Assembly: GCA_035411425.1 (NCBI GenBank)
Contig: DAONSX010000014.1
Coordinates: forward strand, 1-48,187
Direction: 5' to 3'
Source of the DNA: TTA-H9 sp002071415
GTDB lineage: Bacteria > Bacteroidota > Bacteroidia > Bacteroidales > TTA-H9
Length of the DNA: 48,187 bases
The notes beneath the pieces are model-generated. The model was given only the letters and a program-made list of their open reading frames with translations, was not told the DNA's origin and made no database searches. Made by a program: the position numbers and the translations under genes. Shown piece after piece: positions 34,330 through 43,233 of this stretch; the stretch's first letter is position 1, and every line of letters begins with the position of its first letter.

Positions 34330-36444
34330 ATGGCTATTTTAGGAAACATTAGAAAACGTTCAGGTGTTGCAATAATCTTTGTGGGTGTTGCTATTTTGGC
34401 CTTCGTTTTGGGCGATATCGGTAAAAGCACATGGAGAAACCCTACCGCCATAGGAGTGGTTGCGGGTGAAAAGATCTCATACATTGATTTCGAAAAGAAG
34501 GTCGAGGAAAATTTGGGATACACCAAGCAAAGCACCCAAAAGGAAGCCCTTTCTACAGAAGAAATTTATTCTGTAAGACAAAATACCTGGAATCAGCTTG
34601 TCAACCAGATTATCATGGGAAAAGCCTTCAAGGAAACTGGCCTTAGCATTTCGCAGGATGAGTTGACTGATCTGATTCAAGGCCCAAACCCTCATAAATA
34701 TATTCTACAGAATTTCCAAAACCCCCAAACAGGTCTTCTGGATAGAGAATTGTTGATAAACTTTCTTCAAACCCTCGATCAGCGAGAACCTGAAATTCAG
34801 AAACAAATGGAAAATCTCATTGAAGCTATAAGAGAAGATAGACTCAACACAAAATTCAATGTTCTAATAGGTAAAGCCTACTACATGCCGCGGCCATTGG
34901 TATTAAAGGATTACCAATTGAAAAATGTTAAAGCCTCTTTCAACTTTGTAGCCCAAAGTTTTACATTGATTCCAGATAGCCTTGTCAAAATTACCGACAA
35001 AGACCTGCTTGCTTATTACGAAAAGCATAAACAATATTATGAACAGGAAGAAAGCAGAGACATAGATTATGTTGTTTTTGATGTTTTGCCTTCGGCTGAA
35101 GATTATGCAATGGCAGAAAACGAAATTAGACGGTTATACGAGGAAATGTCCACTACGACCGATATCGTCAATTTTGTAAATTTTAATTCCGACGAAAAGT
35201 ACGACAGCTCATTTAAAAAGAAGGGCACCTTGCCCGTTCAGATCGATTCCATTATGTTTAACTCACCCATAGGAACAATGGCGGGACCATGGATGGACAA
35301 TAACGTTTATTATATAGCCAAACTAATGGATGTTCAGGAGAGGCCTGATAGCCTCAAGGCGTCGCATATTCTTATTTCCTACAAAGGCGCTTATGGAGCC
35401 AGTCAAGACATAAAGCGCACGAGAGAGGAAGCCAAAAAACTTGCAGATAGCTTGATGGCTGTGTTAAAAGCCGATAAGAAAAAATTGGCCGAAATAGCTG
35501 CAAAATTCTCCGATGATCCATCCGTTACACAAAATTCAGGAGATTTAGGCTGGTTTGCCGATGGTCAGATGATTTATCCATTCAACCAAGCAGTGTTGAA
35601 AACGAAAGTTGGTGATTTTACTACTGTGGAATCGGCGTTTGGTTACCATGTAATTGAAGTTACAGGGAAAACGACTCCAATTAAGAAAGTACGAGTAGCA
35701 ATTTTGAAGAAAGTCATTAATCCGAGTACTCGTACTCAGCAAAAGATTTATGCTCAAGCAAGTACTTTTGCTGCCCAATGTAAAACAAGAGATGATTTCG
35801 ATAAAAAAGTTCAGGAATTAGGGTTGAACAAACGGTCGAAGGATTATTTGAATGCAATGGATATGGGTTTGCCCGGTATCGATGATTCGAGAGATATCGT
35901 TCGCTGGGCATTTAGCAAAGAAGTAAAACTAGGAGCGATTTCCGATGTGAAAGAATTTGGCAATAAATTCGTAGTTGCCACACTAAAAAAAATTCATCCC
36001 AAAGGCATTGCTCCACTTGAAGATATCAAAGAAGGCATTGAAGCATCCGTGAAAAAGGAAAAGAAAGTTCAAATGCTGGCTGCAAAAATGAAAGAAGTTC
36101 AAACAAAGGACCTGTATGAATTGGCAATTAGATTAAACGCCAAGGTCGATACAGCTTCTGATATAACTTTTTACACCTATAATATTCCTGGCATAGGAAG
36201 AGAGCCAAATCTTATTGGAACAGTTTTTTCGCTGAATCCCAATGAAGTCTCCGATCCTATCGAAGGTATTAACAATGCTTTTGTTGCTAAGGTGAAGTCC
36301 TTTACCGATGCTCCGGCAAAGTCAGATTTCACATTTGAAACGAAACAACTCGAAAACAATTTTTTTGCCCGCAGCAGCTCAGGAACTTACAAAGCGCTGG
36401 AAAAACTGGCAGAAATTGAGGATAATCGTGTGTTGTTCTATTGA
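34330..36444 (+). CDS. PpiD/SurA-type peptidyl-prolyl isomerase
   Basis: The 704-residue envelope chaperone is membrane-anchored by one N-terminal helix (MAILGNIRKRSGVAIIFVGVAILAFVLGDIG). A SurA_N-like region (about 45-210) is followed by a parvulin PPIase domain around 340-460. That domain reads LKASHILISY, AAKFSDDPSVTQNSGDLGWFADGQMIYPFNQAVL and GYHVIEVTGK. The C-terminal region (about 470-704) is variable. PpiD assists folding of exported proteins leaving the Sec translocon, here probably including the barrel proteins encoded in the same cluster. The parvulin block is well conserved. It is followed by a strong terminator at 36485-36513. Confidence 0.88.
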   Translation: MAILGNIRKRSGVAIIFVGVAILAFVLGDIGKSTWRNPTAIGVVAGEKISYIDFEKKVEENLGYTKQSTQKEALSTEEIYSVRQNTWNQLVNQIIMGKAFKETGLSISQDELTDLIQGPNPHKYILQNFQNPQTGLLDRELLINFLQTLDQREPEIQKQMENLIEAIREDRLNTKFNVLIGKAYYMPRPLVLKDYQLKNVKASFNFVAQSFTLIPDSLVKITDKDLLAYYEKHKQYYEQEESRDIDYVVFDVLPSAEDYAMAENEIRRLYEEMSTTTDIVNFVNFNSDEKYDSSFKKKGTLPVQIDSIMFNSPIGTMAGPWMDNNVYYIAKLMDVQERPDSLKASHILISYKGAYGASQDIKRTREEAKKLADSLMAVLKADKKKLAEIAAKFSDDPSVTQNSGDLGWFADGQMIYPFNQAVLKTKVGDFTTVESAFGYHVIEVTGKTTPIKKVRVAILKKVINPSTRTQQKIYAQASTFAAQCKTRDDFDKKVQELGLNKRSKDYLNAMDMGLPGIDDSRDIVRWAFSKEVKLGAISDVKEFGNKFVVATLKKIHPKGIAPLEDIKEGIEASVKKEKKVQMLAAKMKEVQTKDLYELAIRLNAKVDTASDITFYTYNIPGIGREPNLIGTVFSLNPNEVSDPIEGINNAFVAKVKSFTDAPAKSDFTFETKQLENNFFARSSSGTYKALEKLAEIEDNRVLFY

Positions 36445-36484
36445 TGGAATTTCCACAAGAGGCGGAAAAAATTCTTTTTTCTAG

Positions 36485-36513
36485 AAACCAGCTTTACACA
36501 AGCTGGTTTTTTT
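36485..36513 (+). terminator. Rho-independent terminator after ppiD
   Basis: A 9-bp perfect stem, AAACCAGCT (36485-36493) with AGCTGGTTT (36501-36509), has a 7-nt loop. Its 3' arm merges into a run of seven T residues (36507-36513). It separates ppiD from dnaG. Confidence 0.9.
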
Positions 36514-36570
36514 AACTTTACCTAATCTATTTGCTCCATTCGTAATAATTTTGAAAAATTTTTTTCGATC

Positions 36571-38511
36571 TTGATACCCGAGTCCACAGTAAGTCTGATT
36601 CTTGAAACCGCCCGAATAGAAGAAGTTATTGGCGAATATGTTCATTTACGTCGAAGAGGGGCCAATCTGGTTGGATTGTGCCCATTTCATAGCGAAAAGA
36701 CACCTTCTTTTACCGTATCACCCTTGAAGGGCTTTTATAAGTGTTTTGGATGTGGTGCTGCAGGAAATGTTGTGAAATTCCTTATGGAATATGAGCATTA
36801 TACTTATATAGAAGCACTTAGATATTTGGCGCGAAAGTACAATATCGAAATTGAAGAACGTGAACCAACGGAAGAAGAAATTCAAAAGGCAAACGAGAAA
36901 GAAAGCCTTTATTCGGTGAATGCCATGGCCGCTGAATTCTTTAAAACTCAATTATGGGAAACACCTGAAGGAAGAAACATAGGATTATCCTATTTCGAAG
37001 AACGTGGCTTTCAGCATCCAATTATTCAGAGATTTCAACTGGGATATTCTCCCATGCAAAAGGATGCACTTTATATATATGCCCTTTCGAAAGGATTTGA
37101 TCCTGATTACATAGAAAAAGCGGGGCTTATTATAAAACATGGGAATGAGTACATTGACCGATTCTTTAACCGTGTAATCTTCCCCATTCACAATCAATCG
37201 GGTAGAATAATTGGTTTTGGAGGCCGAATCCTCACCAATGACAAATTATTTCCCAAATACATCAATACTCCCGAAACGGAAATCTATCATAAAAGCAACG
37301 TTCTTTATGGATTTTATCAGGCACGAAAGCAAATTGCCGATGCAAATAACTGTTATCTGGTAGAAGGCTATACCGACGTAATTTCAATGAATCAAATAGG
37401 AGTAAGCAATGTTGTGGCATCATCAGGAACATCACTCACTCCTGGACAAATTCATTTGATCAAGAGATATACTCCAAATGTTACTATACTCTATGATGGA
37501 GATACAGCCGGTATAAAAGCATCATTTCGCGGCATTGATATGATTTTACAGGAAGGGATGAATGTAAGAATTGTCCTTTTCCCCAAAGACCATGACCCCG
37601 ATTCTTTTGCCCGCAGCCATCGTACCGAAGAAGTAGTAAGTTTTATTACCGAAAAAGCTCAACACTTTATAGGTTTTAAAACCAATGTTCTGCTCGATGA
37701 AACACAAAATGATCCCATAAAACGATCGGCTTTGATTAAAGAAATTCTCGATTCCATCGCCTTAGTGCCCAGTAGCATTGCAAGATCAGAATTTATCAAA
37801 TATACTTCGGAAACCTTAAATATACCTGAGCAAACTCTGCTCTATGAACTGAACAAGATACTTTCGAGAAAATACAAGAACTTTAAACCCGAGCCTCAAC
37901 CTCTTTCCCCGCCAAACCTTCAGATAGATTCAAATCAGGAAATTGCTGAAGAAAGAAACATTACTCATCAAGAATACAACATCATTCGTTTGCTCCTAAA
38001 TCATGGAGAAAAGAATTTCGAGTTCCAGTTCGATGATGAAAGTGGCCAGCAACAATTTATGAAAGTGAATACATCTCACTTCATTGTAAGTGAACTAATC
38101 GAGGATGATTATGAATTTAGCTCACCAGTTCTTCAAAAACTTTACCAGGAATACAAAGCAGCGTTCGAAAAAAATATCATACTGCCTGAAAAATATTTTA
38201 TCAATCATCCTGATGAGGAAATAGCTAATATAGCTATGAATTTTTTAGCATCCAATTATCAGATCAGTGAAAATTGGTTTAAGCAAAAGGGAATTTTCAC
38301 ACCTAAAGAAATAGACAAGTTAAAAGATTTAGTCATCAACTCAGTTTATAATCTCCGGCTCCGACGCATAGAGCTCGAAATAAACAAGGTACAGCAAGAA
38401 TTACAACGAGCAGATTGGGAAGAAGCCTGGAATTTGCTAAAGCAGCTCAATGACCTAAATGTTTCGAAATCTCAGATCTCGAAGAAACTTGGGAGAATCA
38501 TACTCAAATAA
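36571..38511 (+). CDS. dnaG: DNA primase DnaG with TTG start
   Basis: DnaG synthesises RNA primers for Okazaki fragments. The CHC2 zinc finger is at the N-terminus: CPFH followed by CFGC within KGFYKCFGCGAAGNV. The catalytic/Toprim core follows with FGGRIL, VEGYTDVIS and LYDGDTAGIKA, and the C-terminal helicase-interaction region is degenerate as usual. The length of 646 residues is normal. The frame opens at TTG (36571). No ATG exists between the upstream in-frame stop (36523) and about codon 73, which lies beyond the zinc finger, so TTG is the likely initiator. A rare start codon could hold primase levels low. The upstream gap carries the ppiD terminator. Confidence 0.95.
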   Translation: MIPESTVSLILETARIEEVIGEYVHLRRRGANLVGLCPFHSEKTPSFTVSPLKGFYKCFGCGAAGNVVKFLMEYEHYTYIEALRYLARKYNIEIEEREPTEEEIQKANEKESLYSVNAMAAEFFKTQLWETPEGRNIGLSYFEERGFQHPIIQRFQLGYSPMQKDALYIYALSKGFDPDYIEKAGLIIKHGNEYIDRFFNRVIFPIHNQSGRIIGFGGRILTNDKLFPKYINTPETEIYHKSNVLYGFYQARKQIADANNCYLVEGYTDVISMNQIGVSNVVASSGTSLTPGQIHLIKRYTPNVTILYDGDTAGIKASFRGIDMILQEGMNVRIVLFPKDHDPDSFARSHRTEEVVSFITEKAQHFIGFKTNVLLDETQNDPIKRSALIKEILDSIALVPSSIARSEFIKYTSETLNIPEQTLLYELNKILSRKYKNFKPEPQPLSPPNLQIDSNQEIAEERNITHQEYNIIRLLLNHGEKNFEFQFDDESGQQQFMKVNTSHFIVSELIEDDYEFSSPVLQKLYQEYKAAFEKNIILPEKYFINHPDEEIANIAMNFLASNYQISENWFKQKGIFTPKEIDKLKDLVINSVYNLRLRRIELEINKVQQELQRADWEEAWNLLKQLNDLNVSKSQISKKLGRIILK

Positions 38512-38747
38512 TCATCGGCTTTATTTGGATGGAAGTTTTATCGTGGAAACCAATTTGTAACAAATATGTGCCCGCTTTAACCCAACCCAACTTGAGAGCC
38601 TTAGGGATGCAATTTCCTTGTATACAGCAAGTTGAATTTTTGAGTTTCAACTTTCAGGGAACACAAATTTTTCCTGTAAAATAGCCTCATGTAAATACAA
38701 ATAATTAATTCAACTTTTTGAGGGTAAAATGCTCAAGCTGGGTTAAA
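38512..38747. repeat. Inverted-repeat-rich spacer between dnaG and PAD gene
   Basis: The 236-bp spacer contains nested repeats. TTTAACCCAACCCAACTTGAG (two parts, 38576-38596) pairs with CTCAAGCTGGGTTAAA (38732-38747), which abuts the deiminase stop codon; the left arm has about 5 extra bases. Inside lies a perfect 8-bp hairpin AAGTTGAA (38629-38636)/TTCAACTT (38646-38653). A further copy of TTCAACTTT with TTTTTGAG is at about 38709-38722. No ORF is present. It could be a bidirectional terminator, a REP/MITE-like element or a remnant insertion boundary. Confidence 0.6.
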
Positions 38748-40799
38748 TCAATTCTTATGGATCACTTTTATGAGTTTATGTGATTTGTCGGTAGAAATTT
38801 TTACAAGATAAAGCCCATCGGGTAGTGATATAAATGAAGATTCGGGGGTATTCCAGATAAAATGATTTACCCCCGAAGGAAGATAGCCTTTACTTATAGT
38901 TTTAACTATATAGCCCGATGAATTATATATTTCTATTATAACTGGGATAGACTGATTTAGACGAAATTCGATTAGCAATTGATTGGAGAAAGGATTAGGC
39001 CCTATTTTGCAATCTGCAAGCCAATCTATTTCGTTGTGGATTCCAATACCGGAAAAGACATTAAAATGAACGAGAATGTTATCTACAGGCTGATCGGGGT
39101 CGTTCGATTGGATGGATATCTTGCTTTCATAAAGCGCGGGACTGAGGAAAGTTGCATCGAGAGTCAGGGTAATATCTTGAGTTGATCCAGGAGATAATGT
39201 CCCCATGATATCGGAAGAATAGAGCCAGGACGATGAAGCCGAATCGATTTGTAAAATCCAGGCAAGGTCAGCATAACCAACATTGGTTATGGAAATAGGG
39301 AAATTTACTACCTGACCCGGATTGGAGGAAGTATCTACACTATGCGTAGAAAGTGTAATATGTGGATGAATTCCTTCGCCTACCATAAAATTATGGGGAT
39401 CGGTGACTCCAATGAAGGGGTGATACATATTACGGCCACTTTTCTCAGCGGCTTGCAAGAAGTAACGAATACTGCTTCCGGCAGGCTGCCGTGGAATAAG
39501 TGCTGTATATTGATCATTGGATTGATAGCTGAGAGGTATGATCTGATAAGGACCATTATCTATGCTATAGAATACCCGGGTAGAATCGGCAATGATGGCG
39601 GAATCACACAAAGATTTAATATATGTCGTGATAAGATAATCTTCGTCGCAAGGCTGAGTATGCACGATAGGAAGATGTTTTATAAAAAGCATATATTTAT
39701 CGGCAACTTCGTGAGTGCGGCAATGTAAAGCATCGGTAGATTCCCATGGAGTAGAAGGATTTTGATAAACCCCAATGATCTGATAACCGGGCATTGCGTT
39801 TTGGTATGCTTGCAAGGCCTCATTATCATACAGGGTATTCCCGGTGAAGGGAACGAAGACATGATCCTTGAGGATAAACGAGTTGGTATATGGTTGATTG
39901 TTCGGTGTGTTTACACGAAATACCTGATATGGAGTGCCGTAACTGCTTATAGCAGATTGCCAATAGGCTGCAGCTTGCTCTATCAGATTATATTGTGGAT
40001 GAGAAGATGGAACCTGACGGACAAGAATTTTATCGACGTCGAGAAATTTTGCCCAGCAATCGATATGGTCGATGTAAGTCCCATTAGGATCGGGCCGAAC
40101 GTGATAATTGATTATTCCCAGATAATCGTTCATCATTTGATGAATCTGCGAAGGACTTAGGGAAGGATTCTCTGAATATACCAGATTGGTAGAGGCAGCA
40201 GCTTCCATTCCGTCGCACATGTAATTTCCACCCGTATGAATGATATTCATTCCATAGAGGGGAACATCCATAAAACTTGCCATTTTGACCGGTATATCAT
40301 CATCCGATGGTCGTGGACGATTGTAAGGAAAATCAACAATACCCACTTTGTTTTCTCCGTTGATTACAAACCAGGGCCCATAATCTCTCGTCCAATAAGA
40401 ATCAGTTGGAGCAATCAAAAAACTGCAATTAGTCAAGTTAACCCCATTATTAACATACTGGTTATAAACCGTATTTTGCGCTGATTGATTAGCAACAATG
40501 GTAATAACAATACCAACTTCAGACATTTTTTTTATTAATGCCATAGGTATTCCAAAAGGATAGCGTATTAAAACGCCTTCATTGTAGTTAAACTCAGCCA
40601 GATTAGTAACTGGAGCAGGTGGGGGAGGGGTAGGAGTAAATCCTCGACCAATCTCACTTCGACGCAAGAATTCATCGGGTGTCATCCAATGCGTTAAAAC
40701 TATGGAAGTACATTGTAAAGGCTCCTGTGCAAAGGTGAAATGACACAAGGCAGCGACTACTATTAAAACGTTTAGAAGAATAAAACTCTTAGAGCGCAT
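38748..40799 (-). CDS. Secreted peptidylarginine deiminase (PPAD-like) with T9SS C-terminal domain
   Basis: The 683-residue protein has a signal peptide (MRSKSFILLNVLIVVAALCHFTFAQ) and a deiminase domain (about 60-370). Active-site residues D139 (WTRDYGP), H245 and D247 (DHIDCW) and C360 (ALHCRTH) each sit 9 residues after the PPAD residues D130, H236, D238 and C351. R161 and R163 (NRPRP) match PPAD R152/R154, which read the substrate carboxylate. The enzyme is therefore predicted to citrullinate C-terminal arginines. An Ig-like domain (about 375-475), an additional beta domain (about 478-590, absent from 556-residue PPAD) and a T9SS sorting domain (about 600-683, IGPNPF...YLVKIS) follow. It is the only minus-strand CDS in the right half. 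PPAD numbering is from memory. Confidence 0.88.
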   Translation of the reverse strand: MRSKSFILLNVLIVVAALCHFTFAQEPLQCTSIVLTHWMTPDEFLRRSEIGRGFTPTPPPPAPVTNLAEFNYNEGVLIRYPFGIPMALIKKMSEVGIVITIVANQSAQNTVYNQYVNNGVNLTNCSFLIAPTDSYWTRDYGPWFVINGENKVGIVDFPYNRPRPSDDDIPVKMASFMDVPLYGMNIIHTGGNYMCDGMEAAASTNLVYSENPSLSPSQIHQMMNDYLGIINYHVRPDPNGTYIDHIDCWAKFLDVDKILVRQVPSSHPQYNLIEQAAAYWQSAISSYGTPYQVFRVNTPNNQPYTNSFILKDHVFVPFTGNTLYDNEALQAYQNAMPGYQIIGVYQNPSTPWESTDALHCRTHEVADKYMLFIKHLPIVHTQPCDEDYLITTYIKSLCDSAIIADSTRVFYSIDNGPYQIIPLSYQSNDQYTALIPRQPAGSSIRYFLQAAEKSGRNMYHPFIGVTDPHNFMVGEGIHPHITLSTHSVDTSSNPGQVVNFPISITNVGYADLAWILQIDSASSSWLYSSDIMGTLSPGSTQDITLTLDATFLSPALYESKISIQSNDPDQPVDNILVHFNVFSGIGIHNEIDWLADCKIGPNPFSNQLLIEFRLNQSIPVIIEIYNSSGYIVKTISKGYLPSGVNHFIWNTPESSFISLPDGLYLVKISTDKSHKLIKVIHKN

Positions 40800-40829
40800 A
40801 AAAACCTATTTTATAGATTACGAATGATG

Positions 40830-41099
40830 TTAATTGAAAGAGATACCAGGGATCATCTTTAAAGAAAAACAAAAGAAAAAAGCAGGTAAAGATAGATAAA
40901 AAATGAGGTTATCCAGCAATTTCTTTCGGAAATCCCAATGGATAAGTGGCAGATTGTTCTTTATAAGATTGAAAATCATTAGCATAAATGGGACGATATG
41001 ACCGCTAAGAAAGTGAAAAGCAACCCATACACAGGAAATAAAGAGATACACTCCTGAGTCGAGCGGAATTATCATGGGTATTGTTGCCAGGCAAATCAT
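40830..41099 (-). CDS. Possible small membrane protein (uncertain)
   Basis: An 89-codon ORF encodes a very hydrophobic sequence with three helix-like segments (MICLATIPMIIPLDSGVYLFI, VWVAFHFLSGHIVPFMLMIF, NLIFYLSLPAFFFCFSL). No family is recognised. There is no Shine-Dalgarno-like sequence, but Bacteroidota often lack one. It is divergent from the transglycosylase gene and ends 31 bp before the deiminase start. It may be a small integral membrane protein, a fragment of a decayed gene, or chance in AT-rich DNA. Confidence 0.25.
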   Translation of the reverse strand: MICLATIPMIIPLDSGVYLFISCVWVAFHFLSGHIVPFMLMIFNLIKNNLPLIHWDFRKKLLDNLIFYLSLPAFFFCFSLKMIPGISFN

Positions 41100-41402
41100 A
41101 AATGCTTTGTAAGATCTGAAAATGCTCGATTGACATTGTTAAGCAAGTAAGATTCATTGTAAGGAATGATGAATGGGGTGGGGTTAAGAGATTGTAAGTG
41201 ATTAATTTTCAGGATTCTGATAGCAAAGCATGTGGTAGAAGATTATAAAGTATTATATTACAATAGATTAAAAATAAAAGGCATGGAATGAATCCAGAAA
41301 AATTAAACGGCTCAATACGATGAGGGTCTATTAAATCGAAAAGAATTCGATCCCGATTTTGACAAACTTATCAAAAATTGATAAAATTTTGAGCTTATAG
41401 AT

Positions 41403-41410
41403 TATTTTTG
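41403..41410 (+). promoter_or_regulatory. Putative -7 element upstream of lytic transglycosylase
   Basis: TATTTTTG matches TAnnTTTG 56 bp before the ATG at 41466. A TTG lies 22 bp further upstream, slightly beyond the usual 19-21 bp spacing. This is a plausible promoter for the transglycosylase-DUF4837-DPP IV run. Confidence 0.5.
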
Positions 41411-41465
41411 CAAAGATATCGTCATTCATATCTTGAAAAGGGCTTTACGTAACTCAATAAAAGAA

Positions 41466-43226
41466 ATGAAAGGAATCAGGAAAATACTCATTCTATTTAT
41501 TTTACTTAGTACATTAGAAGGACAATCTCAGAAAGTACTCGTTCATGATACTATACATACTTCGGATTCAGGAATTTTTTTCTTACCTTACAAGAAGGTC
41601 TTTAATCCCGAAGTTGACCTTATAGAGGATTCACCGATTTTACGTGCGCTCGATAGCTTAGCCAATATTAAATTTTTTCAGGATTATTATTTTACTGCTG
41701 ATGCGAGTTTAACCAATGTATATCAGTTTCCCGGAGATTTTATACCAGTATATTCGGATTCGGTTTATCAGCAGAGAATTGAGAACATGAAGCAGAATTC
41801 ACCCATAGATTATACCTTTAACTGTTATGTAAAGGATTATATCGAACTGTATGCGGTTAAAAAACGACAGTTAACGCAGCGTTTATTGGGGCTGTCGTAT
41901 ATTTATTTTCCGTTATTTGAGGGAATGCTCGACAAGTATGAGCTGCCTCTCGAACTGAAATACTTAGCGGTGATAGAGTCAGCTCTTAATCCTATAGCCG
42001 GTTCACGAGCGGGGGCAAAAGGATTATGGCAATTTATGTATGGAACGGGGAAAGTATATGGTCTGAAAGCTACTTCATTGGTTGACGATCGTTTTGATCC
42101 ATATTTATCGACTGATGCAGCTTGCCGACATTTAAAAGATTTGTACGATCTCTATGAAGACTGGTTTTTGGTTCTGGCAGCCTATAATTCTGGAGTTGGT
42201 AATGTTAACAAGGCAATCAGAAGGGCAGGAGGGACAAAAAATTACTGGGCCATCTGGCCATATCTTCCAGCCGAAACCCGAGGGTATGTTCCGGCTTTCA
42301 TTGCAGCCTCTTATATTATGCAGTATGCTCCCGAACACAATCTCTACCCTCTTCATCCCGGAATCTTATACAACGGTATTGATACAGTCGTTGTTCGCGA
42401 ACCGGTCTCATTCGATCAGATTAGTGAAGTATTGGGCGTTCCCATCGAGGATATCAAATTTCTGAATCCATCCTACAAGTTAGGTATCATTCCCGTAGCA
42501 AAAGATCAGAAATATTACTTGCAGTTACCCCGTGAGTTTATCGGAGATTTTATAAACAATGAATACACTATCTACAATTATACTACTACAAAAGGAATAG
42601 AAAAGGAAAAACTCCTCAAACAAATTAAAAATATACACGAACAGCAGATTCATATTGTGCGGTCAGGAGAAAGTTTATCGTCTATTGCTCGCAAATACCA
42701 TTGTTCGGTAAGTGATATTAAAAAATGGAATAACTTGAAATCAAATACCGTGAAAGCCGGTAAACGACTCATTATTTATTCCGGTACCTCATCGATAGCC
42801 TCTACTAGTTCCTCGAATAACAATCAAACAACCGATACCAAGCCTGAAATATCGAATTCTTCGACGAATAAAGAACAACATCCGAACTACCACATTGTTA
42901 AAAGGGGAGAAACCCTTTCTCAGATTAGTATAAAATATAATTGTACCATCAATGAGCTGATAAGCTGGAATAATTTAAAGGGATATAATATTCAGGTGAA
43001 TCAAAGACTATTGATTCATCCTCCTGCGGCAAAGAATGATTCAGCTTCTTCTGAGATAAACAAACAGGTAAAGTATAGATATTACACAGTGAAGGAAGGG
43101 GATACACTTTGGGATATTGCCCAACAGTTCGATGGAGTTACGGTAGATGAAATCAAAAAGTTGAACAATTTGCGTTCGAACAGGATCTCGGTTGGTCAAA
43201 AATTGAAAATCAAAGTAATAAATTAA
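41466..43226 (+). CDS. MltD-like lytic transglycosylase with three LysM domains
   Basis: The protein of about 586 residues starts with a signal peptide (MKGIRKILILFILLSTLEGQSQ). The SLT transglycosylase domain (about 130-320) has the catalytic Glu in YLAVIESALNP, followed by SRAGAKGLWQFM and LAAYNSGVGNVNKAI. Three LysM repeats follow (about 405-448, 488-530 and 540-586), each with the pattern V.xGxxLxxIxxxxxxxxxxxxxWNNL. It cleaves the MurNAc-GlcNAc bond of peptidoglycan, forming anhydro-muropeptides. The ATG at 41466 is preferred over the in-frame TTG at 41433, which would add a basic tail. It is followed 7 bp later by the DUF4837 lipoprotein, a common Bacteroidota neighbour. Confidence 0.92.
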   Translation: MKGIRKILILFILLSTLEGQSQKVLVHDTIHTSDSGIFFLPYKKVFNPEVDLIEDSPILRALDSLANIKFFQDYYFTADASLTNVYQFPGDFIPVYSDSVYQQRIENMKQNSPIDYTFNCYVKDYIELYAVKKRQLTQRLLGLSYIYFPLFEGMLDKYELPLELKYLAVIESALNPIAGSRAGAKGLWQFMYGTGKVYGLKATSLVDDRFDPYLSTDAACRHLKDLYDLYEDWFLVLAAYNSGVGNVNKAIRRAGGTKNYWAIWPYLPAETRGYVPAFIAASYIMQYAPEHNLYPLHPGILYNGIDTVVVREPVSFDQISEVLGVPIEDIKFLNPSYKLGIIPVAKDQKYYLQLPREFIGDFINNEYTIYNYTTTKGIEKEKLLKQIKNIHEQQIHIVRSGESLSSIARKYHCSVSDIKKWNNLKSNTVKAGKRLIIYSGTSSIASTSSSNNNQTTDTKPEISNSSTNKEQHPNYHIVKRGETLSQISIKYNCTINELISWNNLKGYNIQVNQRLLIHPPAAKNDSASSEINKQVKYRYYTVKEGDTLWDIAQQFDGVTVDEIKKLNNLRSNRISVGQKLKIKVIN

Positions 43227-43233
43227 TAAAGCC

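Larger units (their letters stand above)
40800..41465. other. Long intergenic region between PAD and transglycosylase
   Basis: This is 666 bp of AT-rich sequence. It contains one uncertain minus-strand ORF (40830-41099) and a candidate promoter (TATTTTTG, 41403-41410). Otherwise I see no gene, RNA or clear repeat. The stretch 41110-41400 carries no recognisable feature. Confidence 0.5.

Noticed and set aside
34263..34352. 29-codon ORF with a hydrophobic start, overlapping ppiD
   Set aside because: It overlaps the ppiD start in another frame, contains the putative promoter, and has no other support.
38512..38747. CRISPR-like array from the recurring TTCAACTT motif
   Set aside because: The repeats are short, irregularly spaced and partly inverted, with no cas genes nearby.
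39342..40484. Several plus-strand ORFs antisense to the deiminase gene
   Set aside because: They are shadows of a clear coding frame, with no recognisable domains.
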